Source: Burkholderia latens
Lineage (GTDB): Bacteria; Pseudomonadota; Gammaproteobacteria; Burkholderiales; Burkholderiaceae
DNA length: 64,000 bases
Assembly (NCBI RefSeq): GCF_001718795.1
Contig: NZ_CP013435.1
Coordinates: forward strand, 2,604,001-2,668,000
Direction of reading: 5' to 3'
Shown: positions 1 through 8,620 of the stretch, piece after piece
Layout: each line of letters begins with the position of its first letter
Numbering within the stretch: the stretch's first letter is position 1
Translations under genes and position numbers: made by a program
Notes under the pieces: model-generated
The model's database searches: none
What the model was told of the DNA's origin: nothing
Seen by the model: only the letters and a program-made list of their open reading frames with translations

Positions 1-233
1 TCGGCCGCCGCCGCGAGCGTCGCCGTGACCGGATGATGAAAATCGTAGACGAGCTTGTAGTTCAGCAGATCGTCCGCGTCGTTGGTGCCGACGTTGATCG
101 CGACGTCCCAGTCGCCGGTCGGCAACGCGAGCGTCAGGTGGATGTGATACTGGATCTCGCTGCCGTGCGGCGAACCCTTCAGCCGTGCGACCGACGTCAC
201 CTTCGCCTTGACGAAACCGTAGTCGAGACTCAT
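1..233 (-). CDS. DUF2278 (YukJ-like) family protein, 3' part cut off by window edge
   Basis: Only the N-terminal 77 codons lie in the window; the gene runs off the left edge on the minus strand. The start is the ATG at 233, and the protein begins MSLDYGFVKAKV. It continues with QYHIHLTL and a conserved stretch reading NVGTNDADDLLNYKL, followed by YDFHHPVTATL. This pattern of an opening YG-V-KG/A strand, a HIH stretch and an NV-S/T-D segment is typical of the DUF2278/YukJ family, whose function is unknown. It is separated from the liv operon by a terminator and is probably transcribed independently. The family call is from memory of the pattern. Confidence 0.7.
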   Translation of the reverse strand, partial: MSLDYGFVKAKVTSVARLKGSPHGSEIQYHIHLTLALPTGDWDVAINVGTNDADDLLNYKLVYDFHHPVTATLAAAA

Positions 234-421
234 GCGCGCTCTCCCTGTCACGATGGATCAATCATGGTACGCGTTCCGCGTGACGGTTTGCGGAGGGCCG
301 CTGGCGAAGGGCCGCTGACGTACCGCATTCACGCCGCCGCATTCCGGCCCGCATCGCCGATGCCCCGCTCGAAGAAATGGAGTCGCGTCCGCGCGCGGTT
401 CGCCGCCGGGCGCGCAAAATG

Positions 422-453
422 AAAAAAGGCTGCCACGGGAACCCGTGACAGCC
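422..453 (-). terminator. Rho-independent terminator of the liv operon
   Basis: A 12-bp stem (428-439 paired with 442-453, one G-U type mismatch, two-base loop) is followed on the minus strand by six T. It lies 57 bp beyond the livF stop. Confidence 0.85.
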
Positions 454-509
454 CTCGCAAGCCTTTGCACGGCACGCCGGCGTCCGCCGCCGCGCCGCAC
501 CGGGCCCGT

Positions 510-1226
510 TTATTCACCCAGATACGCGGCCCGCACCTTCGGATCGTCGAGCATCTGCTTCGCGTCGCCTTCCATCGTGACCGTGCCCGAATCCATCACG
601 TAGCCACGGTCGGCCGCCTGCAGCGCGAGGCGCGCGTTCTGTTCGACGAGCAGCACCGTGATGCCCTCCTTCGAGATCTCGCGCACCACTTCGAAGATCT
701 TCTCGACCATGATCGGCGACAGCCCCATCGACGGCTCGTCGAGCAGCAGCAGCTTCGGCTTGCTCAGAATCGCGCGCGACATCGCGAGCATCTGCTGCTC
801 GCCGCCCGACAGCGTGCCCGCGAGCTGCGTCGCACGCTCCTTCAGGCGCGGAAAGAAGCCGAACATCCGGTCGACGTCCTTCTTGATCTGCTCGTTGTCG
901 TTGCGCAGGTACGCGCCCATCTGCATGTTCTCGATGATCGACATCCGCGCGAAGATCCCGCGGCCTTCCGGCACCATCGCGAGGCCGCGCTTGAGCAACT
1001 CGTGCGGCGGAATGCCCTTGATCGACTTGCCGTCGTACTCGATGTCGCCGGCCGAGTACGGCTTGAGACCCGTGATCGCCTTCATCGTCGTGGTCTTGCC
1101 GGCACCGTTTGCGCCGATCAGCGTCACGAGTTCGCCCTGGCGGACTTCCATGTCAACGCCCTTGACGGCCTGGATGCCGCCGTAGTTGACCTGCAAGCCC
1201 TTGATTTTCAACATTGCCGCTGCCAT
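510..1226 (-). CDS. livF: Branched-chain amino acid ABC transporter, ATP-binding protein LivF
   Basis: This is one of the two cytoplasmic ATPase subunits of the high-affinity leucine/isoleucine/valine (HAAT) importer. The 238 residues fit the LivF length. Visible motifs are Walker A GANGAGKTTT near residue 37, the ABC signature LSGGEQQML near 140, and Walker B LLLLDEP followed by SMGLSP near 160. The switch region reads LLVEQN, with Gln in place of the common His; this is normal in LivF. The start codon overlaps the end of livG, so the two ATPases are translationally coupled. It is the last gene of livHMGF and is followed by a strong terminator. The real substrate may be another neutral amino acid or an amide. 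Confidence 0.95.
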   Translation of the reverse strand: MAAAMLKIKGLQVNYGGIQAVKGVDMEVRQGELVTLIGANGAGKTTTMKAITGLKPYSAGDIEYDGKSIKGIPPHELLKRGLAMVPEGRGIFARMSIIENMQMGAYLRNDNEQIKKDVDRMFGFFPRLKERATQLAGTLSGGEQQMLAMSRAILSKPKLLLLDEPSMGLSPIMVEKIFEVVREISKEGITVLLVEQNARLALQAADRGYVMDSGTVTMEGDAKQMLDDPKVRAAYLGE

Positions 1227-2002
1227 CAGTGCACCCCTGCGCCGAGATATGCCTCAATCACCTTCGGATTCTTCTGCACGTCCTGCGGCAGACCCTCGGC
1301 GATCACCTTGCCGTAATCGAGCACCGTCATCCGGTTGCACAATCCCATCACGAGCTTCACGTCGTGCTCGATCAGCAGAATCGTGCGGCCGTCCGAGCGG
1401 ATCTTGTCGAGCAGGCGCGTGAGTTCGACCTTCTCGGTCGCGTTCATCCCGGCCGCCGGCTCGTCGAGCGCGAGCAGCTTCGGGTCGGTCGCGAGCGCGC
1501 GCGCGATTTCCAGGCGACGCTGGTGGCCGTACGACAGGTTGCGCGACGTGTAGTCCGCGTATTGCAACACGCCGACGTATTCGAGCAGCTCGATCGCGCG
1601 CTCCTTGATCTCGCGCTCTTCCTGGCGTTCGGCCGGCGTCTGGAACACCGCGCCGAGCAGCCCGTGCTTGGTGCGCACGTGGCGGCCCACCATCACGTTC
1701 TCCAGCGCCGTCATCCCGCCGAACAGGCGAATGTTCTGGAACGTGCGCGCGATGCCGGCCTTCGCGACCTGGTGCACCGCCGTCGGCGTGTAATTCTCGC
1801 CGTCCAGCTTGAAGTCGCCGGAGTCCGGCGTGTAGAGGCCCGTGATCACGTTGAAGAACGTGGTCTTGCCCGCGCCGTTCGGGCCGATCAGCCCATAGAT
1901 CTCGCCTTCCTTGATCTGCAGGCCGACATCGGACAGCGCCTGCAGCCCGCCGAAGCGCTTGTTCACGCCCGTGACGGACAGTCGGATTTGCTTGTCGCTC
2001 AT
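1226..2002 (-). CDS. livG: Branched-chain amino acid ABC transporter, ATP-binding protein LivG
   Basis: This is the second ATPase subunit of the HAAT importer, 258 residues. Walker A is GPNGAGKTTFFNVI near residue 39, the signature is LSYGHQRRLEIARAL, Walker B reads LLALDEPAAGMN, and the switch is LLIEHDVKLVM. The short insert between Walker A and the signature, and the C-terminal AYLGAG, are typical of LivG rather than LivF. The start ATG is preceded by AAGGGGATATC. It sits 24 bp after livM and overlaps livF by one base, so the unit is a single operon. Confidence 0.95.
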   Translation of the reverse strand: MSDKQIRLSVTGVNKRFGGLQALSDVGLQIKEGEIYGLIGPNGAGKTTFFNVITGLYTPDSGDFKLDGENYTPTAVHQVAKAGIARTFQNIRLFGGMTALENVMVGRHVRTKHGLLGAVFQTPAERQEEREIKERAIELLEYVGVLQYADYTSRNLSYGHQRRLEIARALATDPKLLALDEPAAGMNATEKVELTRLLDKIRSDGRTILLIEHDVKLVMGLCNRMTVLDYGKVIAEGLPQDVQKNPKVIEAYLGAGVH

Positions 2003-2026
2003 GTGTGATATCCCCTTGTCCGTTGG

Positions 2027-3196
2027 TTAAGCGCGCACCGGCTTCTTGCTGTTGCGCTTCGCCAGTTTAGCGATCTTGTCCTCATGCTTCGGCGCGGGCC
2101 ACAGGCCTTCCGAGCGGTACAGCATGATGACGACCATCGCGAGGCCGTACAGCGCCTGACGGATCACTTCGGTGTCGACGATGTCGTGACCGAACAGCGC
2201 GTGCTGCAGCGGGCTCATCGTCGAGCGCAGGAATTCCGGGAAGATCGCGAGCAGCACCGCGCCGAGGATCACGCCCGGGATGTGGCCCATGCCGCCGAGC
2301 ACCACGCAGGCCAGCACGACGATCGATTCCCAGAACGTGAACGACTCGGGCGACACGAAGCCCTGGAACGCGCCGAACATCGCGCCCGACAGACCGCCGA
2401 ACGACGCGCCCATCGCGAACGCGAGCAGCTTCACGTTGCGGGTGTTGATGCCCATCGCCTTCGCGGCGATTTCGTCTTCGCGGATCGCCGCCCATGCACG
2501 GCCGATACGCGAGTGCTGCAGGCGCGTACAGACCCAGATCACCAGCAGCGCGCACAGCACGAACAGGTAGTAGTACATGTAGACCGACGGCAGCTGGAAG
2601 CCGAAGATCGTGTGCGTCTGCGACAGGTTGAATCCGCCGACGTGCACCGGATCGATGCCCGTGATCCCCTTCGGGCCGTTGGTGATGTTCACCGGACGGT
2701 CGAGGTTGTTCATGAAGATCCGGACGATTTCACCGAAGCCGAGCGTGACGATCGCCAGGTAGTCGCCGCGCAGGCGCAGCGTCGGCGCACCGAGCAGGAT
2801 CCCGAAGGTCGCCGCCAATGCCATCGCGATCGGCACGATGATCAGGAACGGCACGTGCAACCCGTTCGGCGCGAGCGCCGCGATCCACTCGAACTGCGAG
2901 GTCAGGTGCGGCGAGCTCAACAGCGCCGCCGTGTACGCGCCCACCGCGTAGAACGCGATGTAGCCGAGGTCGAGCAGGCCGGCGAAGCCGACCACGACGT
3001 TCAGGCCCAGCGCGAGCATCACGTACAGCATCGCGAAGTCGAGCACGCGGACCCAGTAGTTGCCGCCGGCCGAGCCGATGATGATCGGCGCCGCGATCAC
3101 GAAGGCCGCGGTGAGGATGCCGATGATGACGGTCTTGGTGGTGTTGCGCTCTTCGACGAGCGACGTCGACGATTCGATCGGTTGAATGGATGTCAT
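2027..3196 (-). CDS. livM: Branched-chain amino acid ABC transporter permease LivM
   Basis: Inner-membrane permease subunit pairing with LivH. The chosen start is the ATG at 3196 (MTSIQPIESS), preceded by a GGGGAG ribosome site; a longer reading frame starts 39 bp upstream inside the livH end and has no support. The product is 389 residues with about nine to ten hydrophobic segments. The LivM-type core GLNVVVGFAGLLDLGYIAFYA follows the second segment, and the cytoplasmic coupling loop is SRIGRAWAAIREDEIAA-KAMG. The C-terminus is basic (KRNSKKPVRA). It is the second gene of livHMGF. Confidence 0.94.
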   Translation of the reverse strand: MTSIQPIESSTSLVEERNTTKTVIIGILTAAFVIAAPIIIGSAGGNYWVRVLDFAMLYVMLALGLNVVVGFAGLLDLGYIAFYAVGAYTAALLSSPHLTSQFEWIAALAPNGLHVPFLIIVPIAMALAATFGILLGAPTLRLRGDYLAIVTLGFGEIVRIFMNNLDRPVNITNGPKGITGIDPVHVGGFNLSQTHTIFGFQLPSVYMYYYLFVLCALLVIWVCTRLQHSRIGRAWAAIREDEIAAKAMGINTRNVKLLAFAMGASFGGLSGAMFGAFQGFVSPESFTFWESIVVLACVVLGGMGHIPGVILGAVLLAIFPEFLRSTMSPLQHALFGHDIVDTEVIRQALYGLAMVVIMLYRSEGLWPAPKHEDKIAKLAKRNSKKPVRA

Positions 3197-3215
3197 GTTG
3201 TTTGCTCCCCTTCCG

Positions 3216-4166
3216 TTACGCGCGGTCCGCGACACGTTCGCCCAGCAGGCCCGACGGACGGAACACCAGCACGATGATCAGCACGATGAATGCGAACACG
3301 TCCTGGTAGTTGCTGCCGAACACGCCGCCCGTGAGGTTGCCGATGTAGCCCGCGCCGAGCTGCTCGATCAGGCCGAGCAGCACGCCGCCGACCATCGCAC
3401 CGCCCAGGTTGCCGATCCCGCCGAGCACCGCGGCCGTGAACGCCTTCATGCCGGGGATGAAGCCCATGTAGAAGTGCACGTTGCCGTATTCGGACGCGAT
3501 CATCACGCCGGCCAGCGCGGCGAGCGCGGAGCCGATCATGAACGTCGCGGAGATCACGAAGTTCGGGTTCACGCCCATCAGGCTCGCCGTATTCGGGCTT
3601 TCGGCGATCGCGCGCATCGCGCGGCCGAGCTTGGTCTTGTGCACGAGCAGCAGCAGGCCGCCCATCACGATGAACGCGACCGCGATGATCACGATTTCGG
3701 TGATCGAGATCACGGCGCCGGGCGTCGTGTCGGTCGCCTTGATCACGTTGATCGGATCGGTCGGCAGCAATTGCGGGAACGGCAGCGGGTTGCGCGACCA
3801 GATGATCATCGCGGCCGTCTGCAGCAGGATCGACACGCCGATCGCGGTGATCAGCGGTGCGAGACGCGGCGCGCGGCGCAGCGGCCGGTACGCGACGCGT
3901 TCGATCGTGAAGCCGACGAACGCGCAGACGATCGCGGCGATGCCGAGACCGATCGTCAGCGTCGCGACGTTGCCGAGTTGCGGGAAGTGGTTCTGCAGCA
4001 CGGTGATCGCGGACAGGGCGACCATCGCGCCGATCATCAGCACGTCGCCGTGCGCGAAGTTGATGATGCCGAGAATGCCGTACACCATCGTGTAACCCAA
4101 CGCGATGATGGCGTACACACTGCCGAGCACCAGCCCGTTGAGGATCTGCTGGACGAAAATATCCAT
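3216..4166 (-). CDS. livH: Branched-chain amino acid ABC transporter permease LivH
   Basis: Inner-membrane permease, 316 residues with about eight hydrophobic segments. It starts MDIFVQQILNGLVLGSVYAI, the usual LivH opening, and has the coupling-loop sequence TKLGRAMRAIAESPNTASLMG and the GMKAFTAAVLGGIGNLGGAM segment of the family. The start is preceded by AAGGAGCTTTAA. It is the first intact gene of the operon. In most relatives a periplasmic binding-protein gene would stand directly upstream; here that place is taken by a decayed remnant, so the transporter must use a binding protein encoded elsewhere or be inactive. Confidence 0.95.
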   Translation of the reverse strand: MDIFVQQILNGLVLGSVYAIIALGYTMVYGILGIINFAHGDVLMIGAMVALSAITVLQNHFPQLGNVATLTIGLGIAAIVCAFVGFTIERVAYRPLRRAPRLAPLITAIGVSILLQTAAMIIWSRNPLPFPQLLPTDPINVIKATDTTPGAVISITEIVIIAVAFIVMGGLLLLVHKTKLGRAMRAIAESPNTASLMGVNPNFVISATFMIGSALAALAGVMIASEYGNVHFYMGFIPGMKAFTAAVLGGIGNLGGAMVGGVLLGLIEQLGAGYIGNLTGGVFGSNYQDVFAFIVLIIVLVFRPSGLLGERVADRA

Positions 4167-4377
4167 TTAAAGCTCCTTGGCCCATGCTGCCGGAGGACGT
4201 TGCGCCCCGCCGGTAAGCGAGGAATCGCGCCTTCTCGGCGACACTGCGGGTACTAGTCAATACCGGTAAGGGTGGATCGTCCCGGCGCGCGCCGCCCGGC
4301 CTGTACGGCCGGACCTGCCGCCGGAGCGGATACAAAAACGGCACCGCACTGTTCCGGTGCCATCACGAGTCCCGTCG

Positions 4378-5181
4378 CTAAATCGTCACGACATCGAGGA
4401 CGGTGGTCTTGGCCTCCTTGAAGTCGTAGGGCAGCGTGCCGAAACGGCCGGCGTCCGGTTTCCCGGCTTCCGTGCCTTTTTCCGTCCGGGCCGGGGCGAA
4501 ACCCGCGTCCGGGCAGATCAGGTTCCGCGCCGCGTCGCCCGCGGGCTCGACCACCTTGACGGCGCACATGCCGTTGTCGCCAAGGGTTTGCGCTCCGATG
4601 CCGTCCGCCGTCCGCGCGGCGCCCGAAAGGGCAACGCGAGAGTGGCGCCCAACTTTCGTCAGGACTGCATCGGAATTCGTGAGACGAAGCATTCCGCCCG
4701 CCGCGATGATGGAAGCCGCAGCGACGTCCTGCTTCGTCGAATCGAAATGAAAGGGGATCAGCGCCATCTGCACGTTGCCTGCGTTGCCCCGAAACCCGAG
4801 CGCCCGTCGTTCGACGCGCGCTGCTGCCGCCTGACGTCCGGCGGCTCGTTGTCGGGCACCCCGTGTGCCCGTCGCGCGGTCGAGCGCCACGCCGCCGGCC
4901 CGAACTTCGTGCCGTGTCGAATGCATGCCGATCGTCGAGCCCTGCGCGTTGAATGCGTCGATTGCCAAACGTGCCCCGTTGTCCTTGTCACTGTCCGATT
5001 GCGCAATGCGGCACGCCGACGGCGCCGCACGGCCGGTTCTCGCAGTGCGCATGTCGCTGGCCGCCGGTAACGCGTAACCCGCAGCCATCCTGCCCGCCCT
5101 GCCGTCGCTCGTTTTCCCGTCACCGGCCAACATTGCAACCGGTGCGGCGACGTACGTGGCGTAAGCCAACTTCACATGCAT
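4378..5181 (-). pseudogene. Decayed remnant of a LivJ/LivK-type amino acid binding protein
   Basis: The frame from the ATG at 5181 keeps scattered segments of a Leu/Ile/Val-binding protein in the right order. These are a signal-like start MHVKLAYATYVAAPVAMLAG in which the lipobox Cys expected next is Asp; DNGARLAIDAFNAQGSTIG; AVLTKVGRHSRV; LGDNGMCAVKVVEPAGDAA with NLICPDAGFAPARTEKG; and a C-terminal YDFKEAKTTVLDVV. The parts between are unrecognisable or missing: about 268 residues remain against roughly 380 expected. The frame is still open, which happens easily in GC-rich DNA. Position directly upstream of livH supports the reading as the lost binding-protein gene of this operon. The segment matches are from memory of the family, not an alignment. 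Confidence 0.7.
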
Positions 5182-5396
5182 CGAATAGGTCTCCCGCGCC
5201 TTGCCAGAACCCGATTTCAAAGCCATTCCGGCCTGAAAACGGGCGCATTGTAACTCCATTTACGGGCCGCCAATAATCCTGATTCGATGGGGTTTTCCTG
5301 CATTGCAACCAATTTTGAGAGACGGCTGAACACGACGATAGCAACCCGGTTGCAACCTTAATATGAATAATGGTTGCGCCCGGATTTTCGCAGCGC

Positions 5397-5423
5397 AAAA
5401 AAAAGCGCGCCGGCAGGCGCGCT
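5397..5423 (-). terminator. Rho-independent terminator after ispH
   Basis: Stem GCGCGCC/GGCGCGC (5405-5411 with 5416-5422), loop GGCA, followed on the minus strand by eight T. It lies 29 bp past the ispH stop. Confidence 0.85.
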
Positions 5424-5451
5424 TCGGGGTACCGCGGGTGCGACGCCGCAC

Positions 5452-6432
5452 TCACGCGGCGGGCGGCAAATTCAGCCCTCGGGGCAGCGGAAACGACACG
5501 TTCTCCTCGATGCCTTCCAGCGCGCGAACGTTGCGCACGCCGAGCTCACGCAGCCGCGCGATCACGGCCTGGGCGAGCACCTCCGGCGCCGACGCGCCGG
5601 CCGTCACGCCGATACGGCGCTTGCCGGCCACCCACGCCGGATCGATCTGCTCGGGTGCATCGACCATGTACGCAGCCACGCCGCGCTTCTCGGCCACTTC
5701 GCGCAGCCGGCTCGAATTCGAGCTGTTCGGGCTGCCGACGACGATCACGACGTCGCACTGCGGCGCCATGAACTTCACCGCGTCCTGGCGGTTCTGCGTC
5801 GCGTAGCAGATGTCCTGTTTCTTCGGCTCGCGGATCTTCGGATATTTCGCCTTCAGCGCACCGATGATCTCGGCGGCGTCGTCGACGGACAGCGTCGTCT
5901 GCGTGACGAGCGCGATGCGCTCCGGATCGGCGAGCTCGAGCTTCTGCACGTCCTCGACGCTCTCGACGAGATGCATGCCGCGCTCAACCTGCCCCATCGT
6001 GCCCTCGACTTCCGGGTGACCCTTGTGGCCGATCATCACGATGTCGACGCCGTCCTGACGCATCTTCGCCACTTCGACGTGCACCTTCGTGACGAGCGGG
6101 CACGTCGCGTCGTAAATGCGCAGCCCGCGCACGTCGGCCTCGTCGCGCACGGCCTTCGACACGCCGTGCGCGCTGAAGATGACGGTGTTGCCGGCCGGCA
6201 CTTCTTCAAGCTCCTCGACGAAGATCGCGCCTTTCTTCTTGAGATCCTCGACCACGTACTTGTTGTGGACGATCTCGTGACGAACGTAGATCGGCGCGCC
6301 ATGCATCGCGATTGCGCGCTCGACGATCTCGATCGCGCGATCGACCCCCGCGCAGAAACCGCGCGGCTGGGCGAGCAGGATTTCGGCGTCGGCGGCGACG
6401 GTCTGTCCGGACAGCGTATCGGTGGTGCTCAT
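5452..6432 (-). CDS. ispH: 4-hydroxy-3-methylbut-2-enyl diphosphate reductase (IspH/LytB)
   Basis: This is the last enzyme of the non-mevalonate isoprenoid pathway; it converts HMBPP to IPP and DMAPP using a [4Fe-4S] cluster. The 326 residues match family length. The three cluster cysteines are visible in [24 protein letters not shown] and [10 protein letters not shown]. Family residues [13 protein letters not shown], the VIFSAHGVS histidine and [12 protein letters not shown] are also present. The gene lies 2 bp downstream of the fkpB stop; a SlpA/FkpB-type isomerase next to ispH is a long-conserved pairing in proteobacteria. Confidence 0.97.
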   Translation of the reverse strand: MSTTDTLSGQTVAADAEILLAQPRGFCAGVDRAIEIVERAIAMHGAPIYVRHEIVHNKYVVEDLKKKGAIFVEELEEVPAGNTVIFSAHGVSKAVRDEADVRGLRIYDATCPLVTKVHVEVAKMRQDGVDIVMIGHKGHPEVEGTMGQVERGMHLVESVEDVQKLELADPERIALVTQTTLSVDDAAEIIGALKAKYPKIREPKKQDICYATQNRQDAVKFMAPQCDVVIVVGSPNSSNSSRLREVAEKRGVAAYMVDAPEQIDPAWVAGKRRIGVTAGASAPEVLAQAVIARLRELGVRNVRALEGIEENVSFPLPRGLNLPPAA

Positions 6433-6434
6433 GA

Positions 6435-6890
6435 TTACAGGATTCCGATGATTTTCACTTCGAACGTGAGCGCTTGGCCCGCGAGCGGATGATTGAAATC
6501 GAACAGCGCCGAGGTTTCGCTGACTTCCTTCAGCACGCCCGCATAACGGCCGCCGTCCGGTGCGTTGAACTCGATCAGGTCGCCGGGCGTGAAATCGTCG
6601 CCGACCATCCCGTTCTCGCGCAGCGTCGACAGCGTCACGCGCTGAAGCATGTCGGGATTGCGGGGACCGAACCCCTGCTCCGGCGTTAGCTGAAAAGTCG
6701 AATGGTCGCCGACCCGCAGCCCCAGCAGAATCTGTTCCAGCGAGGGCGCCAGCTGCCCGGCGCCGAGCAGCAGCGTGGCGGGCTTGTCGGAGAAGGTGTT
6801 GACGATGTCGGCGCCGTCGGCCAGTGCAAGCCGGTAATGCAGCGTCACATGGGAACCGGGCTTCACTTCGGATAGATCGATGATGCTCAT
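6435..6890 (-). CDS. fkpB: FKBP-type peptidyl-prolyl isomerase, SlpA/FkpB type
   Basis: Cytoplasmic prolyl isomerase and chaperone of the SlyD/FkpB class, 151 residues from the ATG at 6890 ([19 protein letters not shown]). The frame remains open 27 codons upstream, but that part has no family similarity. The FKBP core is split by an insert-in-flap region: [20 protein letters not shown], then [34 protein letters not shown] and [17 protein letters not shown]. The DFNHPLAG stretch is diagnostic of the SlyD/FkpB class. It forms an operon with ispH. Confidence 0.92.
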   Translation of the reverse strand: MSIIDLSEVKPGSHVTLHYRLALADGADIVNTFSDKPATLLLGAGQLAPSLEQILLGLRVGDHSTFQLTPEQGFGPRNPDMLQRVTLSTLRENGMVGDDFTPGDLIEFNAPDGGRYAGVLKEVSETSALFDFNHPLAGQALTFEVKIIGIL

Positions 6891-7025
6891 GAATGACTCG
6901 TGTTCGTCGGCGCCCGAACTGGGCGAAAAGCCCGGCGCAAAGCCAATATTGTAAGTCACCTGAGCGAGCAAGGCTGAAAGTGCGACAACGTCGCGCGTGC
7001 GGCCGCCGCCAATGGAGTGCCGATC

Positions 7026-7802
7026 ATGCTGTCAATCTGCGTCGCCGCCCCGGCGACGGAATGTCGCGACGTCGCCGACACGCGGGCCGATCCGGCACGC
7101 CGGGCCGGGCCCGCAGGGCCGCGCAAGCGGCGCCCGCGGAACTGGAAACCGCACTTGCCCCGCGAGAGGCTGCTCGAACGCGGGCCGGCCGCACTGACCG
7201 ACGCCGAGCTCGTCGCGCTGCTGCTCGGCACCGGCGGAGGCGGCCGCGACGTGTTCGCCAGCGCACGAGCGCTGCTTGCGCGCTTTGGCGATTCGCTGCG
7301 CGACATGCTGGATGCGGAGCCCGGCGTCTTCGCAACGCACCCCGGCATCGGCGCCGCGCGCTCGGCCGTGCTGATCGCGGTCACCGAGATCGTGCGGCGC
7401 GCCCTGGTCGAAAAGGCGCGCGAGCGGATGCAGATCGACTCGCCGGGTGCGGTGGAGGACTATCTGCGACTGCGGATCGGCATGCGTCCGTACGAGGTGT
7501 TCGTCACGCTGTACCTGGATGCGCGCCACGGCCTCATCGACGTGGAGGAAAGCGCACGCGGCTCGCTCACGCGGATGGCGGTGTATCCGCGCGAGATCGT
7601 GCGGCGCGCGCTCATGCTGAACGCCGCGTCGCTGATCATCGCGCACAATCATCCGTCGGGCGCCGTGCAGCCGAGCGCGGAAGACCGCCGGCTTACGCGG
7701 GTGCTGCGCGAGGCGCTGACGCTGGTGGACGCGACGCTGCTCGATCACATCGTCGTCGGCACCGCCGATACATTTTCGTTCGCGCGCGCCGGTTGGCTGT
7801 AG
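7026..7802 (+). CDS. radC: RadC family protein (JAB/MPN metalloprotease fold)
   Basis: DUF2466/RadC family protein of 258 residues. The ATG at 7026 is chosen because GGAG lies 8 bases before it; an in-frame GTG is 9 bp upstream. After a basic, poorly conserved N-terminus comes the UPF0758 start [20 protein letters not shown], a helix-hairpin-helix-like segment [11 protein letters not shown], and the C-terminal JAB1/MPN+ metal site HNHPSG with the downstream Asp in [13 protein letters not shown]. The family was once linked to DNA repair, but that role is not supported by later work and the function is unsettled. It lies upstream of rpmB-rpmG, a common arrangement. Confidence 0.9.
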   Translation: MLSICVAAPATECRDVADTRADPARRAGPAGPRKRRPRNWKPHLPRERLLERGPAALTDAELVALLLGTGGGGRDVFASARALLARFGDSLRDMLDAEPGVFATHPGIGAARSAVLIAVTEIVRRALVEKARERMQIDSPGAVEDYLRLRIGMRPYEVFVTLYLDARHGLIDVEESARGSLTRMAVYPREIVRRALMLNAASLIIAHNHPSGAVQPSAEDRRLTRVLREALTLVDATLLDHIVVGTADTFSFARAGWL

Positions 7803-7857
7803 ACTGTGCGGCGGCGCCCCGCCCCGGTGGCGCCGCAACGACGAAGCGAAATTGGGT

Positions 7858-7887
7858 TTGATTTTTCTGAGCTTTTTCTGCTAGAAT
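7858..7887 (+). promoter_or_regulatory. Probable sigma-70 promoter of rpmB-rpmG
   Basis: TTGATT at 7858-7863 and TAGAAT at 7882-7887 are separated by 18 bp, in the AT-richest part of the radC-rpmB gap. This predicts a leader of about 145 nt before rpmB. Confidence 0.55.
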
Positions 7888-8040
7888 CGTCGTCTGTCTT
7901 TTTTCCAACCAGTTCTAGCCATCGAAGGGCCTTGTCTGTATGGGCTTCGGCGTTCTGAGTGCAGCCATGGATCACGTGGCGGTACGATGGAACCTTCATC
8001 GGCGATCGAACCCCGAATTTAGCGTATTAGGAGTGCTCTC

Positions 8041-8274
8041 ATGGCACGCGTATGCCAAGTAACTGGGAAAGCGCCGATGAGCGGCAACAACGTTTCCCAC
8101 GCCAACAACAAGACGAAGCGTCGCTTCCTGCCGAACCTGCAAAACCGCCGGTTCTGGGTGGAGAGCGAAAACCGCTGGGTGCGTCTGCGCGTCTCGAACG
8201 CCGGCCTGCGCCTGATCGACAAGAACGGCATCGATTCCGTGCTCGCTGACCTGCGCGCACGCGGCGAAGCCTAA
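8041..8274 (+). CDS. rpmB: 50S ribosomal protein L28
   Basis: Large-subunit ribosomal protein of 77 residues, the normal bL28 length. It opens [20 protein letters not shown], followed by a basic [11 protein letters not shown] segment and the C-terminal [16 protein letters not shown]. The ribosome site is AGGAG in TTAGGAGTGCTCTC before the ATG. It is cotranscribed with rpmG 17 bp downstream. Confidence 0.98.
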
Positions 8275-8291
8275 GCCCAAGGAGCACAATC

Positions 8292-8459
8292 ATGGCAAAA
8301 GGCGCACGCGACAAGATCAAGCTCGAGTCGACCGCTGGTACGGGTCACTTCTACACGACCACGAAGAACAAGCGCAACATGCCGGAAAAGATGGCGATCA
8401 AGAAGTTCGATCCCGTCGTCCGCAAGCATGTGGAATACAAAGAAACCAAGATCAAGTAA
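8292..8459 (+). CDS. rpmG: 50S ribosomal protein L33
   Basis: Large-subunit protein bL33, 55 residues, [20 protein letters not shown] then [14 protein letters not shown] and a C-terminal [19 protein letters not shown]. It lacks the CxxC zinc pairs, so it is the zinc-independent (C-minus) form. The ribosome site AAGGAG lies just before the start, and a terminator follows 30 bp after the stop. Confidence 0.98.
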   Translation: MAKGARDKIKLESTAGTGHFYTTTKNKRNMPEKMAIKKFDPVVRKHVEYKETKIK

Positions 8460-8490
8460 TCTCCGGTTTCTGCCAGCCTGACGGCGACCG

Positions 8491-8518
8491 AAAAGCCCCG
8501 CACATGCGGGGCTTTTTG
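8491..8518 (+). terminator. Rho-independent terminator of rpmB-rpmG
   Basis: Stem AGCCCCGC/GCGGGGCT (8494-8501 with 8506-8513), loop ACAT, then a T run. Confidence 0.92.
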
Positions 8519-8620
8519 TTTTGCGCGTACGCGCAGGCCCTCGACGCGGTATGCTCTCCCCTTTCCGCGGTGACAACCGACGGAACGCAGGATCGAAAAG
8601 CGTAACGATGGAGATGCAGC

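Noticed and set aside
4253..4567. A separate small gene between livH and the binding-protein remnant
   Set aside because: The open frame overlaps the remnant in another phase, lacks a ribosome site, and is Arg/Gly/Ala-rich like other shadows.
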